In this document: positions 36,442-45,569 of the stretch, in pieces
Numbering within the stretch: position 1 is the first letter of the stretch
Layout of the letters: the number at the start of each line of letters is the position of its first letter
Source of the DNA: Sphingobium sp. JS3065
GTDB taxonomy: Bacteria; Pseudomonadota; Alphaproteobacteria; Sphingomonadales; Sphingomonadaceae
DNA: 64,000 nucleotides
NCBI RefSeq assembly: GCF_026427355.1
Contig: NZ_CP102664.1
Coordinates: 2,046,001 to 2,110,000, forward strand
Reading direction: 5' to 3'
The notes under the pieces: generated by a model
The model's database searches: none
What the model was told of the DNA's origin: nothing
The model's input: only the letters and a program-made list of their open reading frames with translations
Made by a program: the position numbers and the translations under genes

Positions 36442-37770
36442 ATGAAGAAGCATCTGATCGCTCTCACCCTCCTCACGCTGGTCATTCTTGGCGGCCTGTT
36501 CTTCTATTTCGCGCGCGGGGACAAGGCGCAGCTTCCCGCCGGTGCCGATGTCGGCAAGGAACCCGTCTTCACCAGCCCGCGCAGCGAGATGATCCCGACG
36601 ATGAACGTCGCGAAAGCGGCGCCCTGGCAGGGCGGCGAAAAGCCGGTTCCGGCAAAGGGGCTGACCGTGGATCGCTTCGCCGATGGGCTGGACCATCCCC
36701 GGTCGCTGCTGCGCCTGCCCAATGGCGATGTGCTGGTGGCGGAAACCGGCAGCCCGACGCGGCCGACCGGCGGCATCGCCAACCGGGTGATGAACTATCT
36801 GCTGAACAAGGCCGGGGCTGGCGCGCCTTCCGCCAACCGCATCACCCTGCTGCGCGACGCCGATGGCGACGGGCGGGCGGAGACGAAGACCGTTTTCCTG
36901 ACCGGCCTCAATTCGCCCTATGGCATGGCGCTGGTCGAAAACACGTTCTACGTCGCCAACACCGACGCGCTGATGGCCTTTCCCTATAAGGAAGGCGAGA
37001 CGAAGATCGCCGCCAAGGGGCGCAAGATACTGAGCCTGCCGGCGCAGGTGCCCAATATGCACTGGACGCGCAGCCTGGCCGCCAGTCCGCAGGGGCTGCT
37101 CTATGTGGGCGTCGGCTCCAACAGCAATATCGGGGAAAATGATCTGGAGGCGGAGGCCAATCGCGCCGCCGTGCTGGAGATCAATCCCAAAACCGGCGCC
37201 TATCGCATCTATGCTTCGGGACTGCGGAACCCGGTGGGGCTGGCTTTCGAACCCAAAAGCGGCGCGCTGTGGGGCGTGGTGAATGAGCGCGACATGCTGG
37301 GCAGCGATCTGGTGCCCGATTATCTGACGCGGGTCGAATTCGGCGCCTTCTATGGCTGGCCGTGGAATTATTGGGGCGGCTATGAGGATCGACGGGTCCA
37401 GCCGCAAAGGCCTGAAGTCCGCGAATATACCAAGCGGCCGGACTATGCGCTGGGCAATCATGTCGCGCCGCTAGGGCTGAGCTTTGCGGACAAGGTGACT
37501 CTGGGCGCGTCCTATGGCAACGGCGCCTTCGTCGGGCTGCACGGCAGTTGGAACCGGAAGCCCTTATCAGGCTACAAGGTCGTGTTCGTGCCCTTTGGCG
37601 ACAATGGCGAGACGGGCAAGGCCAAGCCGGTCGATGTGCTGACCGGCTTTCTGAGCAGCAAGGGCGAGGCGCGTGGCCGGCCGGTCGACGTGACGGCGGA
37701 CGCCAAGGGCGCGTTGCTGGTCAGCGACGATGTGGGCGGGGTCGTTTGGCGGGTGACGGCGGCCAAATGA
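36442..37770 (+). CDS. PQQ-dependent sugar dehydrogenase-like (sorbosone dehydrogenase family)
   Basis: Six-bladed beta-propeller oxidoreductase family, 442 residues. An N-terminal hydrophobic segment (LIALTLLTLVILGGLFFYFA) anchors or exports it. Family signatures are DHPRSLLRLPNGDVLVAE, YASGLRNPVGLAFEPKSG and FVGLHGSWNRKPLSGYKVVF. Substrate is not known; related proteins oxidise aldoses or sorbosone with PQQ. GGGGGAC precedes the ATG. It shares direction with the small membrane protein upstream. Confidence 0.88.
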   Translation: MKKHLIALTLLTLVILGGLFFYFARGDKAQLPAGADVGKEPVFTSPRSEMIPTMNVAKAAPWQGGEKPVPAKGLTVDRFADGLDHPRSLLRLPNGDVLVAETGSPTRPTGGIANRVMNYLLNKAGAGAPSANRITLLRDADGDGRAETKTVFLTGLNSPYGMALVENTFYVANTDALMAFPYKEGETKIAAKGRKILSLPAQVPNMHWTRSLAASPQGLLYVGVGSNSNIGENDLEAEANRAAVLEINPKTGAYRIYASGLRNPVGLAFEPKSGALWGVVNERDMLGSDLVPDYLTRVEFGAFYGWPWNYWGGYEDRRVQPQRPEVREYTKRPDYALGNHVAPLGLSFADKVTLGASYGNGAFVGLHGSWNRKPLSGYKVVFVPFGDNGETGKAKPVDVLTGFLSSKGEARGRPVDVTADAKGALLVSDDVGGVVWRVTAAK

Positions 37771-37808
37771 GGTGATGCGATCAAAAATAAGGGCCATTTC
37801 AAGGCGCC

Positions 37809-38627
37809 CTATATATTGATCCCATTCCGCCCGGCCAGCTCCACCACATATTGCCAGGCCACGCGCCCGGAGCGGCTGCCGCGCTGAGTGGCCCACTGGA
37901 TCGCGTCCAGCGGCTCGAAGCTGAGGCCCAGGCTGGCCGCATAGCCGCCGACGATGGCGACATAGGCGTCCTGATCGATTGCGTGGAAGCCAAGGCTGAG
38001 GCCGAAGCGGTCGGACAGCGCCATCTTGTCGTCCACCACGTCACGCGGATTGACCGGATCGTCCTGCTCGGACAGGTGGCGCGGCACGATATGGCGACGG
38101 TTGGACGTCACATAGAGCCGGACATTGGCCGGGCGCGCCGCGGTGCCGCCCTGCAATAGCGAGCGCAGCGCGCGGGCGTCGCCCACGCCATTTTCATCGA
38201 AACCCAGATCGTCGAGGAACAGGATGAAGGGCCGCCGCGTGTCGCGCAGGATCGTGAAAAGCCGCGGCAGGCTGGCCAGTTCATCGATCGCGCATTGCAG
38301 CAGGCCTATGTCCTGCCCCTCGGCCTGGAGCTTGCCGACGACGGCGGCGACCACGGCGGACTTGCCGGTTCCGCGCGCACCCCAGAGCAGCACGTCATGC
38401 GCGGCATGGCCCGCGGCATGGCGGCGGCTGTTTTCGAGCAGCGCCTCCTTTTGCGCGTCGATGCCGGTCAGCAGGGCATAGTCCACAGGCGCGAAAGCCT
38501 CCACCGGACGGATCGCCGCCCCATTCCACACATAGGCGGGCGCGGCGGCCAGATCGGCGGAAGAAGCGGGCGGCGGCGCGATCCGTTCCAGCGCTTCGGC
38601 AATGCGGGTCAGCAGGGCGTCGTTCAT
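37809..38627 (-). CDS. DUF815 AAA-type ATPase
   Basis: 272-residue P-loop ATPase of the DUF815 family. Walker A is GARGTGKSA (about residue 83), Walker B is ILFLDDLGFD (about 135), and a sensor-like VRLYVTSNRRHI follows. It has no transmembrane segment. Function unknown; the family is common in alphaproteobacteria. GAGG precedes the ATG. It is transcribed divergently from the Sua5 gene. Confidence 0.88.
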   Translation of the reverse strand: MNDALLTRIAEALERIAPPPASSADLAAAPAYVWNGAAIRPVEAFAPVDYALLTGIDAQKEALLENSRRHAAGHAAHDVLLWGARGTGKSAVVAAVVGKLQAEGQDIGLLQCAIDELASLPRLFTILRDTRRPFILFLDDLGFDENGVGDARALRSLLQGGTAARPANVRLYVTSNRRHIVPRHLSEQDDPVNPRDVVDDKMALSDRFGLSLGFHAIDQDAYVAIVGGYAASLGLSFEPLDAIQWATQRGSRSGRVAWQYVVELAGRNGINI

Positions 38628-38738
38628 GGCGTCCTCGCTTAACCCTCCACCGCTTGAGGGGCAAGCGCGGCGCCGATGTCATCCTTCTGTAGCAATGGCC
38701 TTTTACTGCCCGAAAATGGGGCTTATATCGCTGGGGTC

Positions 38739-39695
38739 GTGACCATCCCAAATCCAGTCTTTTCCACCCGAATAAGCCGCTATGGCAGCGAAGCGCTGCG
38801 CGAGGCGGCGTTGCTGATCCGCGCGGGCGAGCCAGTCGCCGTGCCGACAGAGACGGTCTATGGCCTGGCGGCGGACGCCACGGATTCCAACGCGGTCGCC
38901 GCCATCTACACCGCGAAGGGACGGCCCAGCTTCAATCCGCTGATCGTGCACGTCGCTGACCGGGAGATGGCCGGGCGTCTGGCTGATTTTTCGCCTGTGG
39001 CCGACAAGCTGGCGGAGCGGTTCTGGCCCGGCGCGCTGACCATGGTTCTGCCGGTCCGGCCCGACAGTGGTCTGTCGCCGCTGGTGATGGCGGGGCTGCC
39101 GACAGTGGCGCTGCGCCTGCCCGCGCATCCGGCGATGCGGGCGCTGATCCGGGAAAGCGGGCGTCCGCTCGCCGCGCCCTCAGCCAATCGCAGCGGGGCG
39201 ATCAGCCCGACGCGGGCCGAACATGTGCTGGCCAGCCTGAACGGCAAGATCCGCTTGATCCTGGACGAAGGACCGACCAGCGAAGGGCTGGAATCGACCA
39301 TCGTCGCGCCGGAAAGCGACTGCATCCGGCTGCTGCGGCCCGGCCCGGTCACGGCGGCGATGCTGAAGGAAGCGGCCCGGCTGCCGGTGGTGACGGGCGC
39401 GGACAATGCGAAGATCGAGGCGCCGGGGCAGTTGGAAAGCCATTATGCGCCGTCCAAGCCGGTGCGGCTGAACGCCCTGAATGCCGAGAAGGACGAATAT
39501 CTGATCGGCTTCGGGCTGATGCCCTGCCATGTGAACCTAAGCCCCGATGCCGATATGCGGGAGGCCGCGGCCCATCTTTTCGCGGCGCTTCACATCGCGG
39601 ACGCCAGCGCGGCGGAACGGATCGCGGTGGCGCCAATCCCGAATGAGGGGATCGGGGCGGCGATCAACGACCGGCTCAAGCGCGCGGCGGCTTAA
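38739..39695 (+). CDS. L-threonylcarbamoyladenylate synthase (Sua5/YrdC type)
   Basis: Makes threonylcarbamoyl-AMP for the universal t6A37 modification of ANN-decoding tRNAs. A YrdC domain (IRAGEPVAVPTETVYGLAAD, then KGRPSFNPLIVH and LAAPSANRSGAISPT) is followed by a C-terminal Sua5 domain, so this is the long two-domain form. I prefer a GTG start at 38739; an ATG at 38676 in frame would add 21 residues that do not look like the family N-terminus. Confidence 0.9.
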   Translation: MTIPNPVFSTRISRYGSEALREAALLIRAGEPVAVPTETVYGLAADATDSNAVAAIYTAKGRPSFNPLIVHVADREMAGRLADFSPVADKLAERFWPGALTMVLPVRPDSGLSPLVMAGLPTVALRLPAHPAMRALIRESGRPLAAPSANRSGAISPTRAEHVLASLNGKIRLILDEGPTSEGLESTIVAPESDCIRLLRPGPVTAAMLKEAARLPVVTGADNAKIEAPGQLESHYAPSKPVRLNALNAEKDEYLIGFGLMPCHVNLSPDADMREAAAHLFAALHIADASAAERIAVAPIPNEGIGAAINDRLKRAAA

Positions 39696-39759
39696 AAAGC
39701 GCAGGTCGTGCGGACAAATTCGGGATACCAGGGAACGGCCAATGGCGGACATTAGATAT

Positions 39760-39910
39760 CCGTTCGCCCTGAGCGAAGTCGAAGGACTCTGCTGAGCGGA
39801 GGCGAAGCATGGAAGCCTCGCTCCGCTCGGCTGAAGGCTTCGACTTGCCGAAGGCAAGTTTATCCTGAGCGCCTGCCCTGGCAGGCAGTCGAAGGGCTCA
39901 GCCCGAACGG
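39760..39910. repeat. Composite palindromic repeat (REP/BIME-like), family A
   Basis: A 150-base intergenic element bounded by CCGTTCGCCCTGAGCGAAGT and, inverted, AGTCGAAGGGCTCAGCCCGA, with inner hairpins GCCTGCC-CTGGCAGGC and CTTGCCGAAGGCAAG. It fills the gap 39696-39982, in which I see no gene. Confidence 0.75.
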
Positions 39911-39982
39911 AAAACTGAACGTCCGCTCTCCACCCAAAATCAGCTAGTCCGACAAGCCCTGAAATTATCCCCGTCCACCCAC

Positions 39983-40249
39983 TCACCTGCAATTATCATA
40001 ACCTGCATCGCGGCATTCGCGGCGGCGGCGTTCTTCCTCTTTCTTGCGCTCGCGGGCTTCACGCGCTTCCTGCTTGCGCATATTGCGGCCGTAATTGCGG
40101 TCGGCCTCTTCCTGGCTGGTGGTGCTCCAGTCGACGACCTGGCTGCCCGCGCGCACCGGCGCCGTCACGATCTTCGCCGCCGTGCGCGCGATGCAGCCCG
40201 GCAGAAACAGCAGCAAAGCCGGCGCGGCCATCAATAGGATCTTGTTCAT
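39983..40249 (-). CDS. Small lipoprotein with charged C-terminus
   Basis: 88 residues. A leader with lipobox LFLPGC sets the lipidated Cys at residue 19. The middle (AAKIVTAPVRAGSQVVDWST) is followed by an Arg/Glu-rich tail (EAREARERKKEEERRRRECR) likely to be helical and to face the periplasm. No known family is recognised. It is convergent with the Sua5 gene and separated by the repeat element. Confidence 0.75.
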   Translation of the reverse strand: MNKILLMAAPALLLFLPGCIARTAAKIVTAPVRAGSQVVDWSTTSQEEADRNYGRNMRKQEAREARERKKEEERRRRECRDAGYDNCR

Positions 40250-40314
40250 ATATCTTCCTTTTCCGCCAGCTTAGAGACGATGGCGGCAGGAGCAAGCCGT
40301 AGGCGACGAACGGT

Positions 40315-40848
40315 TCAGGCTTCGATGCGCTCCCCAAAGCCCTTGCGCAATTTCGCCAGCTTGGGCGGGATCACCGCCATGCAATAGGGGTTCCGGTCCC
40401 CTACCCTCTCCCAATATTTCTGGTGATAATCCTCCGCCGGATACCAGGGGGCGTCCGGTTCGATCGTGGTGACGATCGGGTCAGCCCGATCCGTCTGGGC
40501 GCGCTCGATGCCCGCCTTCGCCGCCGCCGCCTGTTCGGGCGAATGGGGAAAGATGGCCGACCGATATTGCGTGCCGATGTCGTTGCCCTGACGGTTGAGC
40601 GTCGTCGGGTCATGGGTCGCGAAGAATATGTCCAGCAGGTCGCCATAGCCGATCACCGCCGGATCATAGGTGATGCGGATCGCCTCGGCATGGCCGGTCG
40701 CGCCTGAACAGACCTGTTCATAGCTCGGATCGGGCAGCGTACCGCCGATATACCCGCTTTCCACGACCTTCACGCCCTTCAGATTCTGATACACCGCCTC
40801 CGTGCACCAGAAGCAGCCGCCAGCCAGGGTTGCGATCTCTTCGGCCAT
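40315..40848 (-). CDS. msrA: Peptide-methionine (S)-S-oxide reductase MsrA
   Basis: Repairs methionine-S-sulfoxide in proteins, 177 residues. The active-site motif GGCFWCTEAVYQNLKGV has the catalytic C12. YIGG, HAEAIRITYDP and the C-terminal AEDYHQKYW are also conserved. AAGGA is eight bases before the ATG at 40848; the open frame continues upstream but the extension lies over the 3' end of the acyl-CoA ligase gene. The next gene upstream on the strand, the ligase, ends at 40890. Confidence 0.95.
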   Translation of the reverse strand: MAEEIATLAGGCFWCTEAVYQNLKGVKVVESGYIGGTLPDPSYEQVCSGATGHAEAIRITYDPAVIGYGDLLDIFFATHDPTTLNRQGNDIGTQYRSAIFPHSPEQAAAAKAGIERAQTDRADPIVTTIEPDAPWYPAEDYHQKYWERVGDRNPYCMAVIPPKLAKLRKGFGERIEA

Positions 40849-40889
40849 ATGCGCGTCCTTATCCATATTGTCCGCACAGATAGGGAGGA

Positions 40890-42596
40890 TCAGCCCGCGG
40901 TTCCAGTCTGCGGCGTCGCCGCCTCCGCCTTGGCGCGCTCTTCGGCGACCAATTCCTTGCGGGACAGCTTGCCCACCAGCGTCTTGGGCAGGTTGAGGCG
41001 CACTTCCACCTCGCACACTTTCTCATGCTTCCCCAATTGCGGATTCAGCCAGTCCTTGAGCGCGGCGCCGTCTATGTCGGAACCCTCCTGCAAGGTGACG
41101 AAGGCCTTCGGACACTCGCCGCGATAATGGTCGGGAATGCCGATCACCAGCGCCTCCTTGACCGCCGGATGGTGGTAGAGGACTTTCTCGACCTCGCTGG
41201 GAAAGACCTTGAACCCGCCCACGGCGATCATGTCCTTCAACCTGTCGACGATCTTCACATAGCCGTCCGCGTCGATCACCCCGACATCGCCGGTGCGCAG
41301 CCAGCCGTCGACGAACACCTCCTTGTCGGCGTCGGGCCGCTGCCAATAGCCCTTCATGATCTGCGGCCCGGCAAAGACCAGCTCGCCCGGTTCGCCTTCG
41401 GGCGGCGGCCGGGTCGGGTCTTCCCGGTCGACCAGCTTGACGCGCGTGCCGGGGACCGGCTGGCCCACCGTGCCGGACTTGTTGATGCCCTCATAGGGGT
41501 TGGAGCAGACGACCGGGCTGCTTTCGGTCAGGCCATATCCCTCGACCAGCTTGGCGCCGGTCATGGCCTCGAACCGCTGCTTGACCTCCAGCGGCAGCGG
41601 CGCGCCGCCGGAAATGCACAGGCGCAGGGAGGAGAAGTCGATATTCGGCGTGGCGGGATGGTCCAGCAGCGCCTGGTACATGGTGGGCACGCCGGGCAGC
41701 GACGTCGCCCTGGTCCGCTGGATCGCGGCAAGAACCTGGGTGCCGTCGAAACGCGGCAGCATCACCATCTCCCCGCCGTTCAGCACCGTGCGGTTGAGGA
41801 CGCAGGTGTTGGCGAACACATGGAAGAAGGGCAGCACCGCCAATATGCGGTCGGGCGCTTCGGGATGGGGATCGATCAGGCGCACCTGCCGCGCATTGGC
41901 GGTCAGATTCTGATGGGTCAGCATCGCGCCCTTGGGCCGCCCGGTGGTGCCGCCGGTATATTGCAGCAGGGCGATGTCCTGCTCCGGATCGATGGCGACC
42001 GGCGCGGGATCATCGCCATGGCGCAGCAGGTCGGCATAATGGGTGATGCGCGGATCGTGTGGGACCGTGGCGGTCTCCTTCCGCTTGAACAGGCGGAACA
42101 GCACCGATTTGGCGGGCGGCAGGACTTCCGCGACGCAGCCGACGACCAGCCGCTCCAGGCTGCTATTGTCCAGCACTTCCAGCGCCGTGGGCAGCAACGC
42201 CGAAGCCGACAGGGTGAAGAGGATCTTCGTGCCGCTATCCTCGACCTGATGTTCCAGTTCGGCGGCGGTGTAGAGGGGCGAGTAGTTGACGACCGTGGCC
42301 CCGGCCATCATCGCCCCATAATAGGCCGCGACATAATGAGGGACGTTGGGAAGGTAGAGGCCGACCCGGTCGCCCTTCCGGACGCCCATATCCTGCAAAC
42401 CCCTGGCGACCCGCCGGATCGCGCGCAGCATTTCGTCATAGGTCGTCTTGCGACCCATGAAATCGATCATCACCGCCTGTGGATTGGCCGTGGCGCTGTT
42501 CGCCACCATGTCCACCATCGACAAGGGCGGGAATGTCTGCTCCCAGGGGGAGGGGTGATTATAGCGGGTTTTCCAGATATTTTCTCTGCTCTCCAT
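40890..42596 (-). CDS. Long-chain fatty-acid--CoA ligase (AMP-binding)
   Basis: Acyl-activating enzyme of 568 residues that converts a fatty acid, ATP and CoA to acyl-CoA. The AMP-binding motif LLQYTGGTTGRPKGAMLTHQN and the second motif VEGYGLTESSPVVCSNP are intact, as is GWLRTGDVGVIDADGYVKIVDRLKD. The C-terminal Lys (LVGKLSRKELV) should be catalytic. Chain length is inferred from similarity to FadD. It is monocistronic apart from msrA downstream. Confidence 0.92.
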   Translation of the reverse strand: MESRENIWKTRYNHPSPWEQTFPPLSMVDMVANSATANPQAVMIDFMGRKTTYDEMLRAIRRVARGLQDMGVRKGDRVGLYLPNVPHYVAAYYGAMMAGATVVNYSPLYTAAELEHQVEDSGTKILFTLSASALLPTALEVLDNSSLERLVVGCVAEVLPPAKSVLFRLFKRKETATVPHDPRITHYADLLRHGDDPAPVAIDPEQDIALLQYTGGTTGRPKGAMLTHQNLTANARQVRLIDPHPEAPDRILAVLPFFHVFANTCVLNRTVLNGGEMVMLPRFDGTQVLAAIQRTRATSLPGVPTMYQALLDHPATPNIDFSSLRLCISGGAPLPLEVKQRFEAMTGAKLVEGYGLTESSPVVCSNPYEGINKSGTVGQPVPGTRVKLVDREDPTRPPPEGEPGELVFAGPQIMKGYWQRPDADKEVFVDGWLRTGDVGVIDADGYVKIVDRLKDMIAVGGFKVFPSEVEKVLYHHPAVKEALVIGIPDHYRGECPKAFVTLQEGSDIDGAALKDWLNPQLGKHEKVCEVEVRLNLPKTLVGKLSRKELVAEERAKAEAATPQTGTAG

Positions 42597-42646
42597 TTGT
42601 ACAGGTGTAAGTTACGCCTTCCCTTTACGCAAGCGTCAAGCATGAC

Positions 42647-42686
42647 AAAAAGGGCCGCGCCTCCCGGTCGAGGCGCGGCCCTTTTT
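42647..42686. terminator. Bidirectional intrinsic terminator
   Basis: AAAAAGGGCCGCGCCTC and GAGGCGCGGCCCTTTTT form a 17-base perfect stem around a six-base loop. It ends the trcR transcript and insulates the upstream side of the acyl-CoA ligase gene. Confidence 0.9.
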
Positions 42687-42735
42687 GCACAGCATCCGAC
42701 CGTCACTCCGCCCCCGGCGGAATGACGTTACGGCA

Positions 42736-43434
42736 TCAAACGTGACCCTTATTGTCGCTGAACGGGTCCAGGATTTTCGCAGCGCCCGAAATCAGGTCGG
42801 CCTCGCTCTTCAGCGCTTCTTCGGCGCGGCGGGTGGCGTCCTCGCGCTCGCGGCGCAGTTCGTTGATCAGCGCCTCGCGGTCGCCATCCAGGCGCGAATC
42901 GGTGGGGGCTTCGATGCCCGCCTTCTTCGCCGCCTTCGTCACCAGCGCGTCCAGTTCCCGCTGCGAACAGAGGCCCAGCGTCACCGGATCCTTGGGCACG
43001 ATGTTGGAGATGTTCCAGTGCGTGCGGTCGCGGATCGCGGCGATGGTGGTGCGGGTGGTGCCGATCAGCTTGCCGATGGCGCCGTCCGAAATCTCCGGAT
43101 GGTTGCGCAATATCCAGGCGATGCCGTCCGGCTTGTCCTGACGCTTGCTGACCGGCGTGTAGCGCGGCCCCTTGGTCCGGCGGACCGGCTCCGGACCCTT
43201 CAGCATCTTCAGGCGGTAATCCGGGTTGCTTTCGCCCTTGTGGATTTCCTCCATCGTGATTTCATGGGCGCGAACCGGGTCGCGGCCGGTATATTTGGTG
43301 CCTGCGGTATCGTCGGCAATCGCCTGCACTTCCAGAATATGCAGCCCGCAAAACTCCGCGATCTGGTCGAAGCTCAGCGCGGTATTGTCGACCAGCCAAC
43401 TGGCTGTCGCATGGGGCATGAGAGGCTGGGACAC
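42736..43434 (-). CDS. trcR: Cell-cycle regulator TrcR (DUF1013)
   Basis: DUF1013 family regulator, 232 residues, described in alphaproteobacteria as a cell-cycle transcription factor that travels with RNA polymerase. The start is GTG 43434, giving the typical MSQPLMPHATASWLVDNT, with GGAG six bases upstream. Conserved blocks are LSFDQIAEFCGLHILEVQAI, PDGIAWILRNHPEISDGAIG and KLIGTTRTTIAAIRDRTHW, the last resembling a helix-turn-helix. The C-terminal 60 residues form a coiled coil. It lies downstream of the glycosyltransferase gene. Confidence 0.92.
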   Translation of the reverse strand: MSQPLMPHATASWLVDNTALSFDQIAEFCGLHILEVQAIADDTAGTKYTGRDPVRAHEITMEEIHKGESNPDYRLKMLKGPEPVRRTKGPRYTPVSKRQDKPDGIAWILRNHPEISDGAIGKLIGTTRTTIAAIRDRTHWNISNIVPKDPVTLGLCSQRELDALVTKAAKKAGIEAPTDSRLDGDREALINELRREREDATRRAEEALKSEADLISGAAKILDPFSDNKGHV

Positions 43435-43474
43435 GGGAATTCTCCGGCATAAAAACGGCGCTAAAAACGACAAG

Positions 43475-43495
43475 GGCCGCCCAAGCAGGGCGGCC
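43475..43495 (-). terminator. Candidate terminator hairpin after glycosyltransferase gene
   Basis: GGCCGCCC and GGGCGGCC flank a five-base loop between the glycosyltransferase stop and the trcR start; the minus strand continues CTTGTCGTTTTTAG, a weak T-rich tail. Confidence 0.5.
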
Positions 43496-43544
43496 ACGCC
43501 CGACCTGAGATAGTGCATCCTGCACCGCCGGGCAAGGAAAAGCG

Positions 43545-44588
43545 TCAGGCCGCGCTGTCGAGCGCCTGGGGGTCGATATTGTGCAGGCCGGTCAGGAATT
43601 CCCGTGCGCTGCGGTCCCAGCTAAAGCTCCGGGCATAGGCGGCGCAGATTTCGCGGTCGCAGAGCAGTGCGGCGGCGATGGCGTCCTCCAGCCGGTCGGA
43701 CAAGGCGCCGGTTTCCGGAGTGACGATGTCGATGGGGCCTGTGACCGGATAGGCCGCCACCGGGGCGCCGCAGGCCAGCGCCTCGATCATCACAAGCCCG
43801 AACGTGTCGGTACGGCTGGGAAAGACGAACACATCGGCCCCGGCATAGGCCCCCGCCAGATCGGTTCCGAACATCGGCCCCAGGAAATGCGCCTGCGGAT
43901 AAGCCTTTTCCAGCATGGCGCGGGCCGGGCCGTCGCCGACCACGACCTTGGTGCCGGGATGGCGGCTGGCAAGGAAGGCCTCCAGATTCTTCTCGATCGC
44001 GACGCGCCCGACATAGAGCTGGATCGGGCGCGGCAGGTCGGCAAAGATGGCGGGCGGCGGCGCGGCGGGCGTGAAGGCGGCCAGGTCCACGCCCCGGCCC
44101 CAGGCGCGCACCTGCGCCAGGCCATGGGCGCGCAGCTGTTGCCTGACCGATCCGGTCGACACCAGCACCGCTTCGGCGGGGCCATGGAACCAGCGGATAT
44201 ATCGCCAGAACCAGGCTGCGGGCAGGCCGGTGCGCTGCGCTACATAGTCCGGGAAATGCGTGTGATAGGCGGTGGTGAAGCGGATGCCGCTGCGCAGGCA
44301 CCAGCGCCGCGCCGCAAGGCAGAGCGGGCCTTCGGTCGCCAGATGGATCGCGTCGGGGCGGAAAGCCGCGATCATCTGCCCCACTACGGTCGACCGGGCG
44401 AAGGCCAGCCGGATTTCCGGATAGGTCGGGCAAGGGATGGAACCGAACAGATCGGGCGAGATCACCTTCACCGCATGCCCCATCTTCTCCAGTTCCGCCT
44501 GCATGGTCTGGAGGGTACGGACCACGCCGTTCACCTGCGGCCTCCAGGCGTCGGTGACGATGATTATGCGCATGGACGGTGGGCGCAT
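43545..44588 (-). CDS. Glycosyltransferase family 4
   Basis: 347-residue GT-B glycosyltransferase. The N-terminal loop DAWRPQVNGVVRTLQTM and the C-terminal nucleotide-sugar site (YVGRVAIEKNLEAFL, then FVFPSRTDTFGLVMIEALAC, with the E-x7-E pattern) are clear. It is related to mannosyl/glucosyltransferases acting on lipids. GGAGGAGAG precedes the ATG. It starts 14 bases after the LpxH-like phosphoesterase, a pair seen in many alphaproteobacteria, so an envelope glycolipid role is likely. Confidence 0.88.
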   Translation of the reverse strand: MRPPSMRIIIVTDAWRPQVNGVVRTLQTMQAELEKMGHAVKVISPDLFGSIPCPTYPEIRLAFARSTVVGQMIAAFRPDAIHLATEGPLCLAARRWCLRSGIRFTTAYHTHFPDYVAQRTGLPAAWFWRYIRWFHGPAEAVLVSTGSVRQQLRAHGLAQVRAWGRGVDLAAFTPAAPPPAIFADLPRPIQLYVGRVAIEKNLEAFLASRHPGTKVVVGDGPARAMLEKAYPQAHFLGPMFGTDLAGAYAGADVFVFPSRTDTFGLVMIEALACGAPVAAYPVTGPIDIVTPETGALSDRLEDAIAAALLCDREICAAYARSFSWDRSAREFLTGLHNIDPQALDSAA

Positions 44589-44602
44589 CGGCTCTCCTCC
44601 CG

Positions 44603-45457
44603 TCAGGCCGCGATCCGCGAGGGTTCTTCGGCGGTGCGCCTGGCGATCTCGTCCGCCCAGTGCAGCACTTCCATCCGGCCGTCGACATGCTCGACCAGAG
44701 CGGTGCAGCCTTCCACCCAGTCGCCGTCATTATAATATTCGACGCCTGCGATTTCGCGGATTTCGGCATTGTGGATATGGCCGCAGACCACCCCGTCGAC
44801 GCCGCGCGATCCGGCCTCATGCGCCACCACTTCCTCGAAGCGGGAGATGAACTCGACAGCGTTCTTGACCTTGTGCTTGGCCATCTTGCTGAGCGACCAA
44901 TAGGGCAGGCCCATGCGCTGGCGCACCGCGTTCACGACGACATTGACGCGCATCAACATGCTGTAGGCGGCGTCCCCGATGAAGGCGAGCCAGCGGTGCG
45001 CCAGCATGATCGTGTCGAACTCGTCGCCGTGCAGCACCAGCAGCTTGCGGCCATCGGCGGTCTCATGGATCGCCTTGCGCCGGATTTCGACGCCGCCGAA
45101 GCTGAGGCCGGTGAACTGGCGGAACATCTCGTCATGATTGCCGGGGATGTAGACGACGCGAGTGCCGCGCTTGGCCCGCTTCATCACCCGCCACACCACG
45201 TCGTTATGCGCGGCGGGCCAGTAGAAGCGGCGCTTCAGGCGCCAGCCGTCGATGATGTCGCCCACCAGATACATGGTGTCGCTGTCGACGCTGTCGAGGA
45301 AGTCGATCAGCATCGTCGCATTGCAGCCGCGCGTGCCCAGGTGAATGTCCGAAATCCAGATCGTGCGATAACGGCGACGCTTCCCCTCCCGCTCGGGAAT
45401 GGCGAACCTGTCGTCGGCACCATCGTCCATAAAAGGCAGGCGCGTGATGGCGTTCAT
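44603..45457 (-). CDS. LpxH-like metallophosphoesterase
   Basis: Calcineurin-like phosphoesterase, 284 residues, annotated in relatives as UDP-2,3-diacylglucosamine diphosphatase. Metal-binding motifs are ISDIHLGTRGCN (D-x-H), YLVGDIIDGW (GD-x-x-D), IPGNHDEMF (GNHD), VLHGDEFDTI and VCGHIHNAEI (GH-x-H). Total length is greater than E. coli LpxH (240). Whether it acts on lipid A precursors or another nucleotide-lipid is not certain. It forms an operon with the downstream glycosyltransferase. Confidence 0.88.
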   Translation of the reverse strand: MNAITRLPFMDDGADDRFAIPEREGKRRRYRTIWISDIHLGTRGCNATMLIDFLDSVDSDTMYLVGDIIDGWRLKRRFYWPAAHNDVVWRVMKRAKRGTRVVYIPGNHDEMFRQFTGLSFGGVEIRRKAIHETADGRKLLVLHGDEFDTIMLAHRWLAFIGDAAYSMLMRVNVVVNAVRQRMGLPYWSLSKMAKHKVKNAVEFISRFEEVVAHEAGSRGVDGVVCGHIHNAEIREIAGVEYYNDGDWVEGCTALVEHVDGRMEVLHWADEIARRTAEEPSRIAA

Positions 45458-45569
45458 GATGCGGCCTCTGAGTTGTTTCCCTCAGAAGCGAATCCCTAGC
45501 CGCACTATGTTACAACTCCGCAGCGAATATGACGGAAATGCTACGGCTTCGGCCATGAGATCACCAAAT

